Shown in pieces: positions 1-13,295 of a stretch of DNA of 23,532 nt. Below the pieces are notes generated by a model. The model searched no databases, was not told where the DNA came from, and saw only the letters and a program-made list of their open reading frames with translations. The stretch's first letter is position 1. Every line of letters begins with the position of its first letter. A program made the position numbers and the translations under genes. This DNA is from Ophryocystis elektroscirrha (Eukaryota; Apicomplexa; Conoidasida; Neogregarinorida; Ophryocystidae), in assembly GCA_030141585.1 (NCBI GenBank), contig JAQIFP010000085.1, positions 1,567 to 25,098 of the forward strand, read 5' to 3'.

Positions 1-148
1 TTTCGTTTAGAGTACTTTTTTTCGTTTAGAGTACTTTTTTTCGTTTAGAGTACTTTTTTTCGTTTAGAGTACTTTTTTTCGTTTAGAGTACTTTTTTTCG
101 TTTAGAGTACTTTTTTTCGTTTAGAGTACTTTTTTTCGTTTAGAGTGC
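1..148. repeat. 19-bp tandem array with embedded 3' splice-site motif
   Basis: The unit CGTTTAGAGTACTTTTTTT recurs with an exact 19-bp spacing, the CG dinucleotide falling at 4, 23, 42, 61, 80, 99, 118 and 137. The last copy diverges after TTTAGAGT, where the DIS3 coding frame starts. The array runs off the left edge, so its true copy number is unknown. Each unit holds a T7 tract, CG and TTTAG, which together look like a polypyrimidine tract plus acceptor. The final copy is the one that adjoins the exon. The unit is not a multiple of three, so the array is not coding. Confidence 0.95.
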
Positions 149-1606
149 ATTACTGGAAAAAGGGATCAAGTGTAAACTATTACACGAGATTATTAAAGAA
201 GCCCAGAATAAATTTCCGCTGGCTGGAGAATTTTTAGTTGAAGAGGTAACAAATGAAAATTAAAACGGATACAGAAAAAAAATGATGAAAATATTACGGA
301 AGAAACATTGTACACTCCACATCTAAAACTATCAGAAATTGAAATCGGTTTGCGCAACAAAACCATTTATAAAGTAATGACAGTACATCGTTACTATGTT
401 TGTATTATTGATAAAGATATGTTTATATATACTAACTTTCATATATAATTCAGAGTTACATGTATTTAAATTTACTTTAACTAAATTTAATAATTTATTG
501 TTCATAAATTATACGTTAACTCGATATATAATGCGGGAAAATAATTGTTCTCTATTAAATATTTAATTTTTAGCGTATTTCACTATCATATATTTAATTA
601 TTGTTAGATATGTGAATACTTAAAATAATCATGGACATTAGGGATTAATACAAATGGATATGAAAAGTCATGTTTGCGCTGTTGTGGAAACCGATTTGGG
701 CAGCATTAGAATTTTAGGATACAAAAATGTGAATCGAGCGGTAAATGAAGACTTAGTTGCTGTTAAATTGATACAAACTGATGCAAAAGAAGATGACATT
801 ATAGAAGAAGATGATGAAATAGAAGCAAAAGAATTAACATCCCAAAAACAAACAACTAGTACTCTATTTGGAAAAGTCGTTGGAATAATTAAACGAAATT
901 GGAAGGAATATCCTGGAACTCTTTTACCTGTAGATGAAGATACTCGTAGCCTCTACTTTCTCTCTGAATTAAATTAGGAAAATATACAAATTCTTCCATA
1001 TTGATTGATAGAAGGTTTCGTTGTACTGACCCCCGTATACCTGACATAAATATAAAAGTACATTATTATTATTATTATTTAAGCTCTACAACACGTATAC
1101 AAAAAATTGGTATATATACCAATATACTCATTTCATATACATATATATATATATATATTGAATACTTGTCTATTTATACATATATATAGCACCATTACTA
1201 GTTATACATACAAAAGTTCATAGATAATTAGACTACAATCTTAATAAAAATTATATATACTTATATTATCATTAAACTAACTCTAATTATATTACTTTAT
1301 AGACCAGACAGTCAACTTTTTTGGAAGGAAAGCGAATCATTGTTGCTATCGAATCTTGGAGCGTTAACAAAAGATACCCAGAAGGACACTGGACAGAAAT
1401 TTTAGGAACCGTTGGAGACGTAAAAACGGAATCAGAAGTCATATTACGCCAATATGGAGTCATTAATTGGTATGTTATATCAAATGGTATTTTTAGTGAT
1501 TTAATCTGTATATAAGTACTATACATATATATTATTATTATACATATATATATATATATAACTATATAACTATTCTATTTTATTATATATATTACTATTA
1601 AAAAAA

Positions 1607-1645
<39 letters not shown>

Positions 1646-4600
1646 TTACGTATAATAAATGAACTATGCTTATATGATTAATCAGACGTTTATATTCATA
1701 AATTTATTGTTCGTTCGTATGCAAATGACTGCAGTATACTTGTATTTGGTGGTATTGATTTATTTATCAAGTAATTCATATAAGCTCATTTATCAATAAA
1801 ACGAAATATTTGAGCTTTATTTAAATTCATATATTATTAACGCGAAAATATGCTAGACGTATACATGGTTTATACCTGTCTTGCAAACTCCGTTAATATC
1901 TTAATGTTTATATTATGTGAATTCCGTAACATTTTTTAAATCAATATTCTATTAAATAAACTTTTGATGTTAAATATGCATATTTTATTACCTTTATAAG
2001 TAATATTTGTTACAGAAGTGGCTGTCGATGTAATATTCTTTTTTTAGGGAATTTTCCGAAGACATTTACCACTGTCTCCCCCCAGCAAATTACGAGATTC
2101 CTGAAACTGAAATTGCTAGACGGCTGGATTTCCGTTCCAAGTTAACAGTATCGATAGACCCTCCCGGGTGTAAAGATATTGATGATGCGCTAAGCTGTGA
2201 AATATTACCCAATAAAAATATACAAGTATAAATTATTTCATTAAATAATTTACATTTATTTATTCTTTATTATTATTATTATATTTATAATATTTATTCT
2301 TTAAATTTTTTATATACACATATATATATATATATATTTGTTTGTTATTAAAGTTTCATATGTATTTGATAAATGAAGAACCCTAGGTATTCTTATCTTA
2401 TTTATATATATTAAATTTTGTGAGTATCATTCAAAAGTTTAATATATCTAATTCTATGATTAATTGATGATTTATCTAATATACATTTTACCATATAACA
2501 ATAAATAATAATTTTATGCTTTTTAGTTACAGTTAAAAGATTGCTGTGTTATTACATATTTATAAAATATATATTCATAATAACCTATACGTTACTTTAC
2601 TTGGTTTCAGATAGCCGTGCATATAGCAGATGTTACACATTTCGTACTTCCCGGTAGTCCAATTGACATGGAAGCTGCTAATAGATGCACAACTGTGTAT
2701 TTAACAGATCAACGTACAGATATGTTGCCAGAGCTTTTAACTACAGACCTTTGTTCATTAGTGTAAGTTCAATTGTAAACTATATATCTATATATATATA
2801 TATATTATACGGTTAAACTCTATATATTATTTATACACTAAAATATTATACATATATTAATGTTGCTACATCTTTAAGTACACCTTCACATAAGAAGAAT
2901 ATGTATCTATAGTATAAACTTGTATCTTAGCTGCAACAATTTGGTAGTAATCATAATAATAATAATTGAAAGTATATATACGTATATAAAGTGCACTTAA
3001 TTGAAAAGCATACCTACTGTTCTATAATACATTTGTTTTATGCAGACCAAATAAAGATAGGTTAGCTTTTTCAGTAATATGGACAATGACGCCAAAGGTA
3101 AAGATAAGTTTTTTGCTAAAGTTCCATATAGTATAAAATAATCAAAACTGAGTTTGCCAAAACAGTTATTCGATCTAGCAAAAATCTCACATATAAAGAA
3201 GCTCAAATGATTCTTGAAGATGCAAATGATTTGTGAGTTTTCCGTACACCTATATTTTATATCAATACATATATTTCAATCGATAAATTATTGCCAATAT
3301 AAATATCATAGCCTATTTTTTTTAATATAAAGCTGCAAATATATAATTAAAGTTAAATACTTTACATTTATACACGTAGTTGTACGTATATAAGTGTAAT
3401 GTATTAAATACATTCATTTATACATATATAAATACATATTTATATATACAAATATATATATACAAATATCTATATTTATATATCTATATATATATATATA
3501 TGATCAATTTTGTTTATTAATGTTTTATTATAATTAGCAATCATTTATATAGTTCTTATAGATTATACTAAATAATTTACCAGATTTACAGTAATGATAT
3601 TCATTTAGATCGGAAACCAGAAAAATGCTTGTTCTACTGATGTTGGTTGCACGCGATTTACGCAACAAACGTTTTCAGCAAGGTGCTCTTGAATTGGCTT
3701 CAGCAGAGGTATTATTATTAATAAAAATGTACTATAAATTTCTTTCTAATACATTTTCAATATATAGTTATATATATGCGGATGAGGCAATATGATAAAG
3801 TTTAATTATACACGGAGAATGACATTATTTAACTTTACAGGTTTCATTTGAAATGGATAGTGAAACTCACAGTCCTAATGATGTATCTGTATACACATAT
3901 AGAGATTCCAATAAATTAATTGAAGAATTTATGATTTTAGCAAATTCTGCCGTAGCGAAATTTATTTTATCAAAGAAACCGGTTCAGGCTATATTAAGGT
4001 TTGGCACAATATATGTTATACAAACATTCAATCAATTTATTGTATCTTAGATCGAAAACTATATTTTTTAATTATAGTGTAAATTATCAAAAAAGGGAGC
4101 CAAACTTAATTTAATATATACACTTTTAGTTTAAGCAATTGATATTCAGCAGTTTTGATTGATAAATTATAACACTGCTATTATTTAAACAAATTATTTT
4201 TAGACGCCATGCGAGCCCACAAGTGGAAGCCTTAAATTCTTTGAAAGCTCTTTTAAACAGCGCTGGGATTGAAAATTTTGAGTGAGTTATATTAATACCT
4301 ATTAGATACATTCGACATATATAACTGTTGTTTGAATAATGCATAATTAATATAAACTTTAATATTGTACAAAGTACGAATAGTTAATATATATATTTGT
4401 GTGTAATTAAAAAGATTATTCTGAAGTTAAACTTTTTTTTTTGTATATTTTGTACTGTAAATTTAGTTCAATTAATATTTTCAGTTTCAAGACTTCTGCT
4501 TCATTATCCCGATCACTTAATGCCATAAGACGGGAAGGAGACCCTTTCTTTAACAAACTAATTCGTATATTTACGACAAAATGCATGAGTCGGTCTTTAT

Positions 4601-6332
4601 ATGTTTGTTCTGGCGATTTTGATGATTATTGCGATGTCGAGAATACAACAACGTTTTGGCATTATGGTTTAGCTACTCGTCTTTACACCCATTTTACTTC
4701 TCCTATTCGACGGTACAAATTAATAACAGTTCTATTGTTCACAGATACGCTGATATACTTGTTCATAGACTATTAGCCGCCAGTCTCAAATTAGTTGAAT
4801 ATCCTCACAATTTAAACGTATGCATACAAGTAATCTGTTGAGTTGCCATTAATAGCAAAGTGTTATCCATATAATACAGTATAGACTATATATATTCTAT
4901 AATTACTTGACTGATAAATCGTAACAGTTACCGTTTAATTATCTACATTATAAAATAAATTAAACACACTTAATTGTAGATTTGATTAAATAATGACAAT
5001 TACGTCTATTTAATAAAAATATACTATTAGTAGTAATATTATTAATAGTTATATTTTTGCGCATTCACAAAAGTTGACGTTATCTAAATACCATAAATTG
5101 GTTATATCTATGGTTTTAGAGGAGTATCTATACCTAATAATACGTAATTTTTGAGTTTCATTATTACAGTAAACTATACAGATAATATATATATATATAT
5201 ATTATAATTTTATTTAGTAGAGCTTATAATTTATTTATATCAAAGATAATAATATATTGAATTATATACACTATGGTTATTAGGCTACCAAACAATGTGA
5301 ACTCATGAACTTAAAACATAGAAACGCACAGTGGGCCAGCCGAGCTTCAGTAGCATTTTGTACTTATCGATACTTCAAGTGAATATATTATAAGGTGTAC
5401 ATTGAAATAGGCTACATGGCGATAAAGAAGCAGATGGTTTAATAACCAAAATAAAGCAGAATGGATTTGAAGTTCATATACCAAAATATGGCATTACAGG
5501 TATAAATTTTATATAACTATATTAGCTTTTATTTAATATTTGTCTGGCATATAAATGGTGAATTTACTATTTAAATAATTTAAATATATATTCGAATATA
5601 TATATATATATATATATTATTAAATATATTATTACATATATTATTAAATATAAATATACAAATATATTTTTAGTCAATATACATCTCTCCATAAATAATC
5701 AGTTCAATATTAAACCTTTTATATGCACTTAATATAATCTATTGTCAAATATATATTGTTTATACTATACACAGTATATGTCCAAAAAGTATAATAGTTA
5801 TATATAATATGTTTAAAGCATAAATAATTCATTAAACTGTTTATTTTCAATAAATATTACTTAAATTTATTTATAATTCAAATAACATGAAAAATAATAA
5901 ATTTGTGAAACAATAATAACGTTTAACTTATCAAAAATTATAATATAGTTATTAGATTTATGCTAAAATTCGTGCAAATGCCAAATTTATGCTTGTATAT
6001 TATCTGTATCATTATTCAATCTAACTATTGTGTAGGAACCATTATTACCAAAAACGATCCCTCCTTCGGTTGGCATCCTGAGGAAAAAACATTGATAGCA
6101 TATCAGAATGCTGATAAAACCGAATACGACAAATTAAACTTATTCGATCATGTCTGGCTACATATATTTGCAAATGATGATATCTCAAGGTAATTTATTA
6201 TTAGCACTTATAGCTGTATTTATTAGACTTGACACTGTTTTTAAATATATTTGTAAAACTCCTCCGACTAAGTACATTCAAGAAGAGGTACTATTGAATA
6301 TATTAAAACGTGTATTTTTAGATTACCCTTGA
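144..6332 (+). CDS. DIS3: DIS3/Rrp44 exosome exoribonuclease, 5' end off the window (18 exons visible)
   Basis: This is the catalytic 3'-5' exoribonuclease of the RNA exosome, of the RNase II/RNB family. Exons: 144-245, 275-373, 642-945, 978-1057, 1303-1469, 2048-2225, 2611-2762, 3046-3097, 3132-3232, 3609-3708, 3841-3998, 4204-4281, 4485-4712, 4745-4817, 5284-5378, 5411-5499, 6036-6189 and 6227-6332. All phases agree, giving about 771 residues against roughly 960 in human DIS3. The missing part is the N-terminal PIN endonuclease domain; the first visible residues (LLEKGIKCK) match the end of that domain. Cold-shock-like domains follow ([23 protein letters not shown]). The RNB domain has its catalytic aspartates intact in [14 protein letters not shown] (exon 2048-2225), then [41 protein letters not shown] and ASRASVAF. 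The C-terminal S1 domain contains IPKYGITG. Six introns are 29-37 nt. The donor at 4818 could instead be 4830, adding four residues in frame. The last 37-nt intron is the least certain junction. Confidence 0.96.
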
Positions 6333-7337
6333 CATTTTTGATTTCTTACAGAAGGAAAATTATAAATTTTGATTTTTTTTTTCTTAGATATATTTATACA
6401 AATTATAATTATATTATATATTGTCTAAATGTTTTATTATAAAGATATCCTATTATATTTCTGTATTATGATTTTATAAAACAATGCGTAAGTAAATATG
6501 TTATAAACACCAAATAAATATAATTTTACACATTTTAGTTATATATTTACATTATCACGTTTGTACGGGAGGTTTTTTCTCAAACTTAAAATAAACAAAT
6601 TTAATATTATTTACAATCATTGATTGTTAAGAACTAATAAAATTTTTGGTATATATCAAAATTATTTTAAACTTGATAGATACAATTATAAATCTTTACA
6701 ATCTTATAGTTATTTGAGTCTATTACAATATATATATAAATTTATATACATATGTATATATATATGTAGATACACATATGTTTTACTCTTTTAAAAATAA
6801 TAGATACTTAGTAGGTTTAACTCTAACGTTATAAGTGCTACATTTTATTACCTGCATATTTGTAATTTACATGTGACTCATAAAGAAAATGCGTGGTTTT
6901 ATCTACAGCATAACTGCAAAGACGAAACATACTTCAATATTTAGTGTTTAAGAGTCAATCAAGCATTTATATTATTGGTAGTATGTAAAAATCGTTGACC
7001 TATATTTTTATAGCAATACGAATCACTTGATATGTAAATATATTGTAATATACAACATAATTGCGTTTATTTAATAAATATAAATAATAATAGTAATTAA
7101 ATTAATTTTTTTTTTTTTTTTTTTATATATAACTTAATCAAGATACTAAAGTTATGGCCTATATATAACATATGTGGAAATAACTATTTTGCGTATGGAT
7201 ATGCATGTGTCTATGGATGCATATGTTACATGGACAAGTTGTAATCCATAGCATATGTCTATTTATTATTACAAACACATTTAAGTATAGAACGCCAAAT
7301 GTATATAATATAAAGACAAGTATAATACATATATAAT

Positions 7338-7381
<44 letters not shown>

Positions 7382-7553
7382 TTTATAGTTGAATATATAT
7401 GTTTTTACGAGAATTTATATAAACATATAGATATAACTATTTAGAAAGACATATATATATATATATATAAAGAGAGGTAAAACACAATATTTATATGTAG
7501 TATATTACGGTATATTGATTGTACAAATACATTTTTTTTATATTAAATTTTAG
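6333..7553. other. AT-rich spacer between DIS3 and COG4; COG4 first exon probably hidden here
   Basis: No conserved coding segment is evident. The stretch holds a run of 19 T at 7106-7124, a TA tract at 7341-7375 and a smaller one near 7451-7468. The COG4 frame opens at an acceptor before 7554, so an upstream exon ending in phase 1 should lie here. Two short ATG frames could supply it: one at 6889 (MRGFIYSITAKTK...) and one near 7197 (MDMHVSMDAYVTW...). Both would need weak donors, so the start stays unresolved. The 3' UTR of DIS3 and the COG4 promoter must also lie here, but no signal stands out from the AT background. Confidence 0.6.
7341..7375. repeat. (TA)n microsatellite
   Basis: An uninterrupted AT dinucleotide run of about 35 nt in the spacer upstream of COG4. 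Similar runs occur in most long introns and spacers of the window, for example around 1621-1640, 8096-8119, 17373-17410, 17983-18026, 20267-20289, 20351-20375 and 20622-20646. Confidence 0.95.
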
Positions 7554-8729
7554 AGTACGAAGATGACATTACCCGCTGTTATGAAAAATCAATAGCGGAA
7601 TCTCTTAAAAAACAAGAAGATATTCAAAATGAGCTTTCACTGTTTTATATAAACAAATTTCAGCAATTTAAGAATCAAATACTCGAAATTTTTATGGAAG
7701 ATTCCATAGAATCAACAACTAACAGTAAATTAGCTTTAGATGACCTTTTTACAAAAATTGAAGATCTTCATGTAAAAGCGGGAGATATTTACGAAAAAAT
7801 TAATGAAAAACTTTCTAAAAAACTTTTTCTTGAGAAAGTTCATAACTACGTGCGGAACTTAATAAAAGCCGAAACTATTGCTACAGATTTACCGTAACTT
7901 TATAAATAAAAATTTATAAAATAAATTAAATAGAGGTTTAATTAGATGTTTTCATACTATAGCAAGATTATTTCATTATACTAAGTGAATTTGTTATATA
8001 GAAATTGATACCCACTTATTTTCTTAGATACGTGAACACAGTTTATGTGTTTAGAACTTATATACTAGGATATACATATATATAAGTAAAATAATATATA
8101 TATATATATATATATATATTTTATTTTAAGTATTATTTAAAATATTATCATAAATAATTATTAATAAATACATAAAAAAATAATTTATTAATTATATATT
8201 GACTTTATTGCGAATTATATTTATATTTAATTTATTTGAATATATAAATAATAGTATATTTACTTATTATTGAGCAAACGCTATCTTTCAGAAAAGCTAT
8301 GGAAATAGGTGACTATGAAAATGCCTTAAAACTTATTTTGGAGTATAATAGCTACAATTTGAAAAATGCTACCGAACGCTTTATAGAAAAAATAGAAAAA
8401 TTTAAAAGAGATTACGTGCAAATAGTCATAAGTCAGCTTCGATCAGCTATGTCCGAAAACGACTCCGAAAATGTTGCCTTTTTCATACAGCAGCTAGTTC
8501 AGCTCAATTATTTCAAAGAAGGCCTGACTACATACATTGCTTTTTTTAAAGGCCGAATCGCTGCTGAAGCTGCCAACAATTACCGACTTATTAATGAAAC
8601 AATATCTGTTTCCGATTTGCTGAAAAGTCCTGCACTGTATACTAATGTTATCTCCCAAACCTTTCAATACGTAGTAAAGCTTATACAAGACTATCATCCT
8701 GTAATAATTATAAAGATTATGTATATTTT

Positions 8730-8760
<31 letters not shown>

Positions 8761-11700
8761 TCAATTATTGCTTAATTACAGTAATATTTCGCTTAAATAT
8801 TTACGTTTCTTCATACATAATATGATTACTTGTGGAAAACTGTATTGCATTATAAACGTTTACTAATTTAGTATTATTAAATAATTAATTTAACAATAAT
8901 ATATCATATACTATAACGTATATATTATATATATATATATATATTATTGGAAATAATGATTTATAAAATTATATCTGATAATATAATTAATCAAGCATTA
9001 CCAGTTACTGAAGCTGCATTGTTTATTACATGCTGTAGATGTTGTAGTTAAATTATTACATGTAGCATAATGTAATTATGTTAAACTACGATTATATAAT
9101 ACATTAATTTATATTAATTAAATTAATGTATTATATAATCTGTGGTATATATATATATCGATATATTATATGGCAGATGATTGCGTATTATATATAGTCT
9201 ATTATATATTATATAATATTGATTATATCAAAATATTATAATATGTTTTCAATACTGTATTTAAATTTTAATTTTAATATATTTTAATATAAATTTATTT
9301 TATTTGTACTATAAATTATACTATAAATGTATATAACTTTTTTTAAGTAATACAAAATATATATATATACATGTATATATATATTTATATATTATATAAA
9401 TTATTAATTTATTATGATATATACTTAATATATAGTATTCACTATTTTTGTCAAATAATGTAATATACTAATATAAACTCCATATTGTATATAATATATT
9501 AAAATGATTATTATCAATACATTTAGCATTTTAAATGTATGCTTAATAAAAGTCGACGATACTTGATTATTTGGAATTCACCAAAATATTGCTTTCAGAA
9601 ATTGGAGAAATATTTTTCAGATGATGCTCAATTACAAATAATCCAAAGTTATGAATCTGAAGTGAGCCTCCAAGTAACAAAAGTTTTGGACAAATTCAAG
9701 GCTGACTTGTAAGCAAAATGCCTGCATCATCAATTCTTAGTGACCCTCTCTTCTCATCTTTTGAAACCAGTAAATCCGATCTAAATTTTAAGTAATGAAT
9801 CTGTTTATTTTTATGTATCCAATTACAAATTATTTTTGTCATTTTAATAACTAATACTGTGTATATATAATCCCAATATATCTTAATTATTAAAAAATTG
9901 ATATAATAGATTATAATATATATATATATATATATCTAATTAATAATAATTATAAATAAATTAATTTAGTTTATAGTTATTATATATTCATTGTTAAACT
10001 CCATTGTTTTCATTATTATTATTAGTATTAGAAAGTTTGACGAAAATTCTTATAAGTAATAAATTAAAGGTTTTGAACAATTATAATGTACAGATAGACG
10101 CACAACGTTACCAGAGTAATTGTCGTTAGTTTATTTTATAACTTGATACAGTCTTTACATATATGACACACATATCTATAAGTCTGATAAGAAATGCAAA
10201 CATTTCAAATAAAAATGCAAAAGTTACTCAAAAATCTATTTTATATAGCTGCAAATAGTTAAATTATACGTTATTTTATATATTAATTTTAGAGAGGTTG
10301 ATGCCGTTCTGAATGAACTATGCAATTTATCAGCAATATGTCAAAAATTCACAAATTACCTAAGAGCAAAAACTACGGATTTAGTGCGAAATATGAAACA
10401 AGAAACTGTAATTAATAACATGAACGTTATAATATTACGATTGTATATGCCTAATTAATTTTTAATTATTTACTTATATTTAAACAGTATAAAACAGAGA
10501 AAGAGATGATTTAATTTGTCCATATTTATTCATATTATTATACTAAGTTTATGTACATATTTACTGATATACACACACATATATATATATGTATATATAT
10601 GTATATATATGTATATATATGTATATATATGTATATATATGTATATATATGTATATATATGTATATATATGTATATATATGTGTATATATGTATATATAT
10701 GTATATATATGTATATATATGTATATATATGTATATATATGTATATATATGTATATATATATATATGCATATATATGTTCATATATATATGTAAATATAT
10801 ATTTATATTAAATATGTGTAATTACAAACTGATAAAAATAATACTTTTATTGCAACTTTATAGATCCAAGAGTAAAATATGATTAATTGTATTTGCTAGC
10901 AGTTATATATACATATAATAAATTAATTTAAAGTTCAATTTAATATAATATATATATATATGTCATATAAAAAAAATATTAGTTATATATTAGTTTATAA
11001 GAAGATAATGAAAATGTAAAGCTTATTATAATGATTTTCAGAAAGATAAATGTCTTACTGACGAAGATATATCACAAACTCACGGATTGTTTTTGGTTTC
11101 AGGAATGATTAAGAAAATACAAGAGCTAATGAGTCAAGGCATCACATTGGAGCAATCTTACGTCAACAAGTAACGCAAGAAATAATTTTAGCTATTTTTG
11201 TCAGGTCTCTGCTGAAAGTTATTGCGGATGTCGAAGTGGATATGAAAGAGAAGAGTTCAACGCTGCCAGATGACATTTTTTTTATTCTTCAGAAAAGTAT
11301 TTTACGGTGTAATTTATTGAAAAAGAACAGTATTTATTTAGTTGTGGAATCTTTGAATATATACTCTGCTTGTGCCTTGGTCAATAACCTCAGCGCTCAT
11401 ATGTGTACTTCCATTTGTTGTAAGTTTGATAAGGCTCTCACGAAATCGCAAAACTATTATGGAGATTGGCTCGCCCCTAATGTGAGAACTGTTAAGAGCT
11501 TAAACGAACTCAACAAATCCAAGCTAACTTATATAACAGGTTGAACTTGAGATTCTTTGATATATCGTAGACTTTCTGCATAAAAAATTCTCGAAACATG
11601 AGCCTCAAAAAACTATCCAGAAAGTCAATATTTTATTTAGTTGGACACATTTGCTCAATGACATAGCCACATGCACTATTTTTGCCGTAAAACTGAAAGC

Positions 11701-13186
11701 TTGTATATTTAAAGAAATTAAGAATATGGAAGGTAGTAATTTGTACGCAAATAATCTACATAAAAATGTAATTAATGTAAAGTCTGAAAGTATGCATTCA
11801 TTTTCATTTATCATTTTGTTTAAATAATCATTTCTTAACCTATATTTAATTTTTTTTTAATATAAATGCTCAAATATTAAATATAGATGAAAGATGCATT
11901 CAAATAATAATTAACTTCATACAACTTTAATAATTACGACAAATCAAAATAAGAAATGTGTTTAGTCAAAGCTAAAAACTAATTAACATTATTAAAAGCA
12001 TTTAGACATATGCAGATACACGTCAACATATATAATAAATATTACTCTCTGATTAAAAAAAAATCTTTACTATATGCATATATATATATATACCTAGTAC
12101 GGAAATATGATTATTACGTTTTATGTATGAATTGGCATTTTAGATAAAACAGCGCACGTTATATTTGAGCAGTGTCTTGAAGGATTTGAAAATATGAAAA
12201 ATGATTTGACAGCTTTACTTGAAAAACATATATCTAATGGAATTACAGAGATATACAGAGTAGGTTTGCTCTATATTTATTATTAATAGCCAATATCAAT
12301 TCCAATAATTCAAAACCTGGAATCAGTTAATTTATACATAGATGATGAGACATATAATGATTACCATGTAAGCTAATGTACTTTAATCAAAATAACCGTA
12401 ATAGTATATTATAGACTGTATCATTTAAAAGTACACATTTTACACTTATATGGAATTTTGCTTTGCTTTTTGCATGTATTAAACATGGTATTAATATATT
12501 TAGAACAAAATAAATGATTTATTTTGTACATATTTGATTAATTTATGATCGTAACAACTGCATTAATTGTATATGAATACATATAATTATATCAGATTTT
12601 TTTTTAAGTATTATTATCTAGGTAAACGATCCCTTCATGTCTAATTTATTGAACCGCTTACAAATACTTTTCGATCATTTAAATGACGTATTTTGTACCC
12701 AAGTATTTATGCTGATATCAGTTCAACTGCTTGATAAAGTAAAAGTATCCTTTAAATAAATATACTTGATCAGATTCTTGAGCATCTAGAAAATATTATA
12801 TTTCAAAAACCTCTCAATTTACTAGGAAGCTTACAACTGGAATCAGATATACGAAGAATGGTAAATGTACTGACATCCAAATATACTATATTTAATGAAA
12901 ACAAGGTAATAGTAAGACTATTTACTATCTTTAGTTTGAACGTTTACTTAATATTGTTACATTACTTGGAGTGAGCAGCATATTTGAAGTTAAAAATTTT
13001 ATAAGTAATATATACTTATTACTAAATATAAATTAGTTATCCACAATGAATCTCTTGGACTTCCAAAGGAAAGCTTAGCACAAGTATATTTGAATTTTAT
13101 ATATTTGTTAAATTTAGCTATTTAAGAATCGGGTTGATTTAAATCAAGATAAAATTCAAAAAATATTAGAAGAACTGGAATCATAG
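7554..13186 (+). CDS. COG4: COG4, subunit of the conserved oligomeric Golgi tethering complex (15 exons; start unresolved)
   Basis: COG4 is a lobe A subunit of the complex that tethers recycling vesicles to the Golgi. Exons: 7554-7893, 8292-8700, 9599-9708, 9741-9791, 10293-10407, 11042-11169, 11205-11539, 11571-11732, 12144-12259, 12290-12367, 12622-12738, 12774-12905, 12935-13004, 13037-13083 and 13118-13186. Phases are continuous and give about 759 residues, against roughly 785 in human COG4. Aligned landmarks run along the whole protein: [97 protein letters not shown] and the C-terminal [14 protein letters not shown]. The first segment is coiled-coil-like and rich in K, E and L. Eight introns are 29-35 nt. 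Exons 9741-9791 and 12290-12367 are easy to miss, but they restore residues present in the family. No in-frame ATG precedes the conserved region, so a first exon is missing from the model. Confidence 0.93.
9090..9140. repeat. Perfect 21-bp inverted repeat with 9-nt loop
   Basis: The arms at 9090-9110 (GATTATATAATACATTAATTT) differ from simple TA repeat and pair without a mismatch with 9120-9140 across the loop 9111-9119. The hairpin lies in the 898-nt COG4 intron 8701-9598, which otherwise shows only AT-rich filler. Confidence 0.85.
10591..10768. repeat. Decamer tandem array (GTATATATAT)17 in a COG4 intron
   Basis: Seventeen consecutive 10-bp units run from 10591 to 10760. The only variant is GTGTATATAT at 10681, and imperfect TATATG sequence follows. 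The array sits in the 634-nt intron 10408-11041. The unit translates as Y/I/M/V/C-rich peptides in several frames of both strands, but nothing supports those as proteins. Confidence 0.97.
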
Positions 13187-13295
13187 CAACACACATGCAA
13201 ATGTGTATTTTGTTTTGATTAATGAACAAACTATATCTAGTCGAATTTACTGATTATATACGACGTATAAGATATTTATATAATTCTTGGGATTA

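Noticed and set aside
1..148. Left array as telomeric repeat
   Set aside because: The unit lacks a G-rich telomere pattern, is 19 bp long, and ends precisely at a DIS3 exon in frame.
246..274. A frameshift mutation in DIS3 between 245 and 275
   Set aside because: A 29-nt GT-AG intron restores the frame and conserved residues on both sides, and matches many other introns of the same size in the window.
1287..1526. Minus-strand open frame opposite a DIS3 exon
   Set aside because: It is the antisense shadow of the conserved exon 1303-1469.
10516..10882. Several overlapping open frames on both strands encoding Y/I/M/V-rich peptides
   Set aside because: They are translations of the GTATATATAT array. 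The 10-bp unit cycles through frames without stops, and the array lies in a well-supported COG4 intron.
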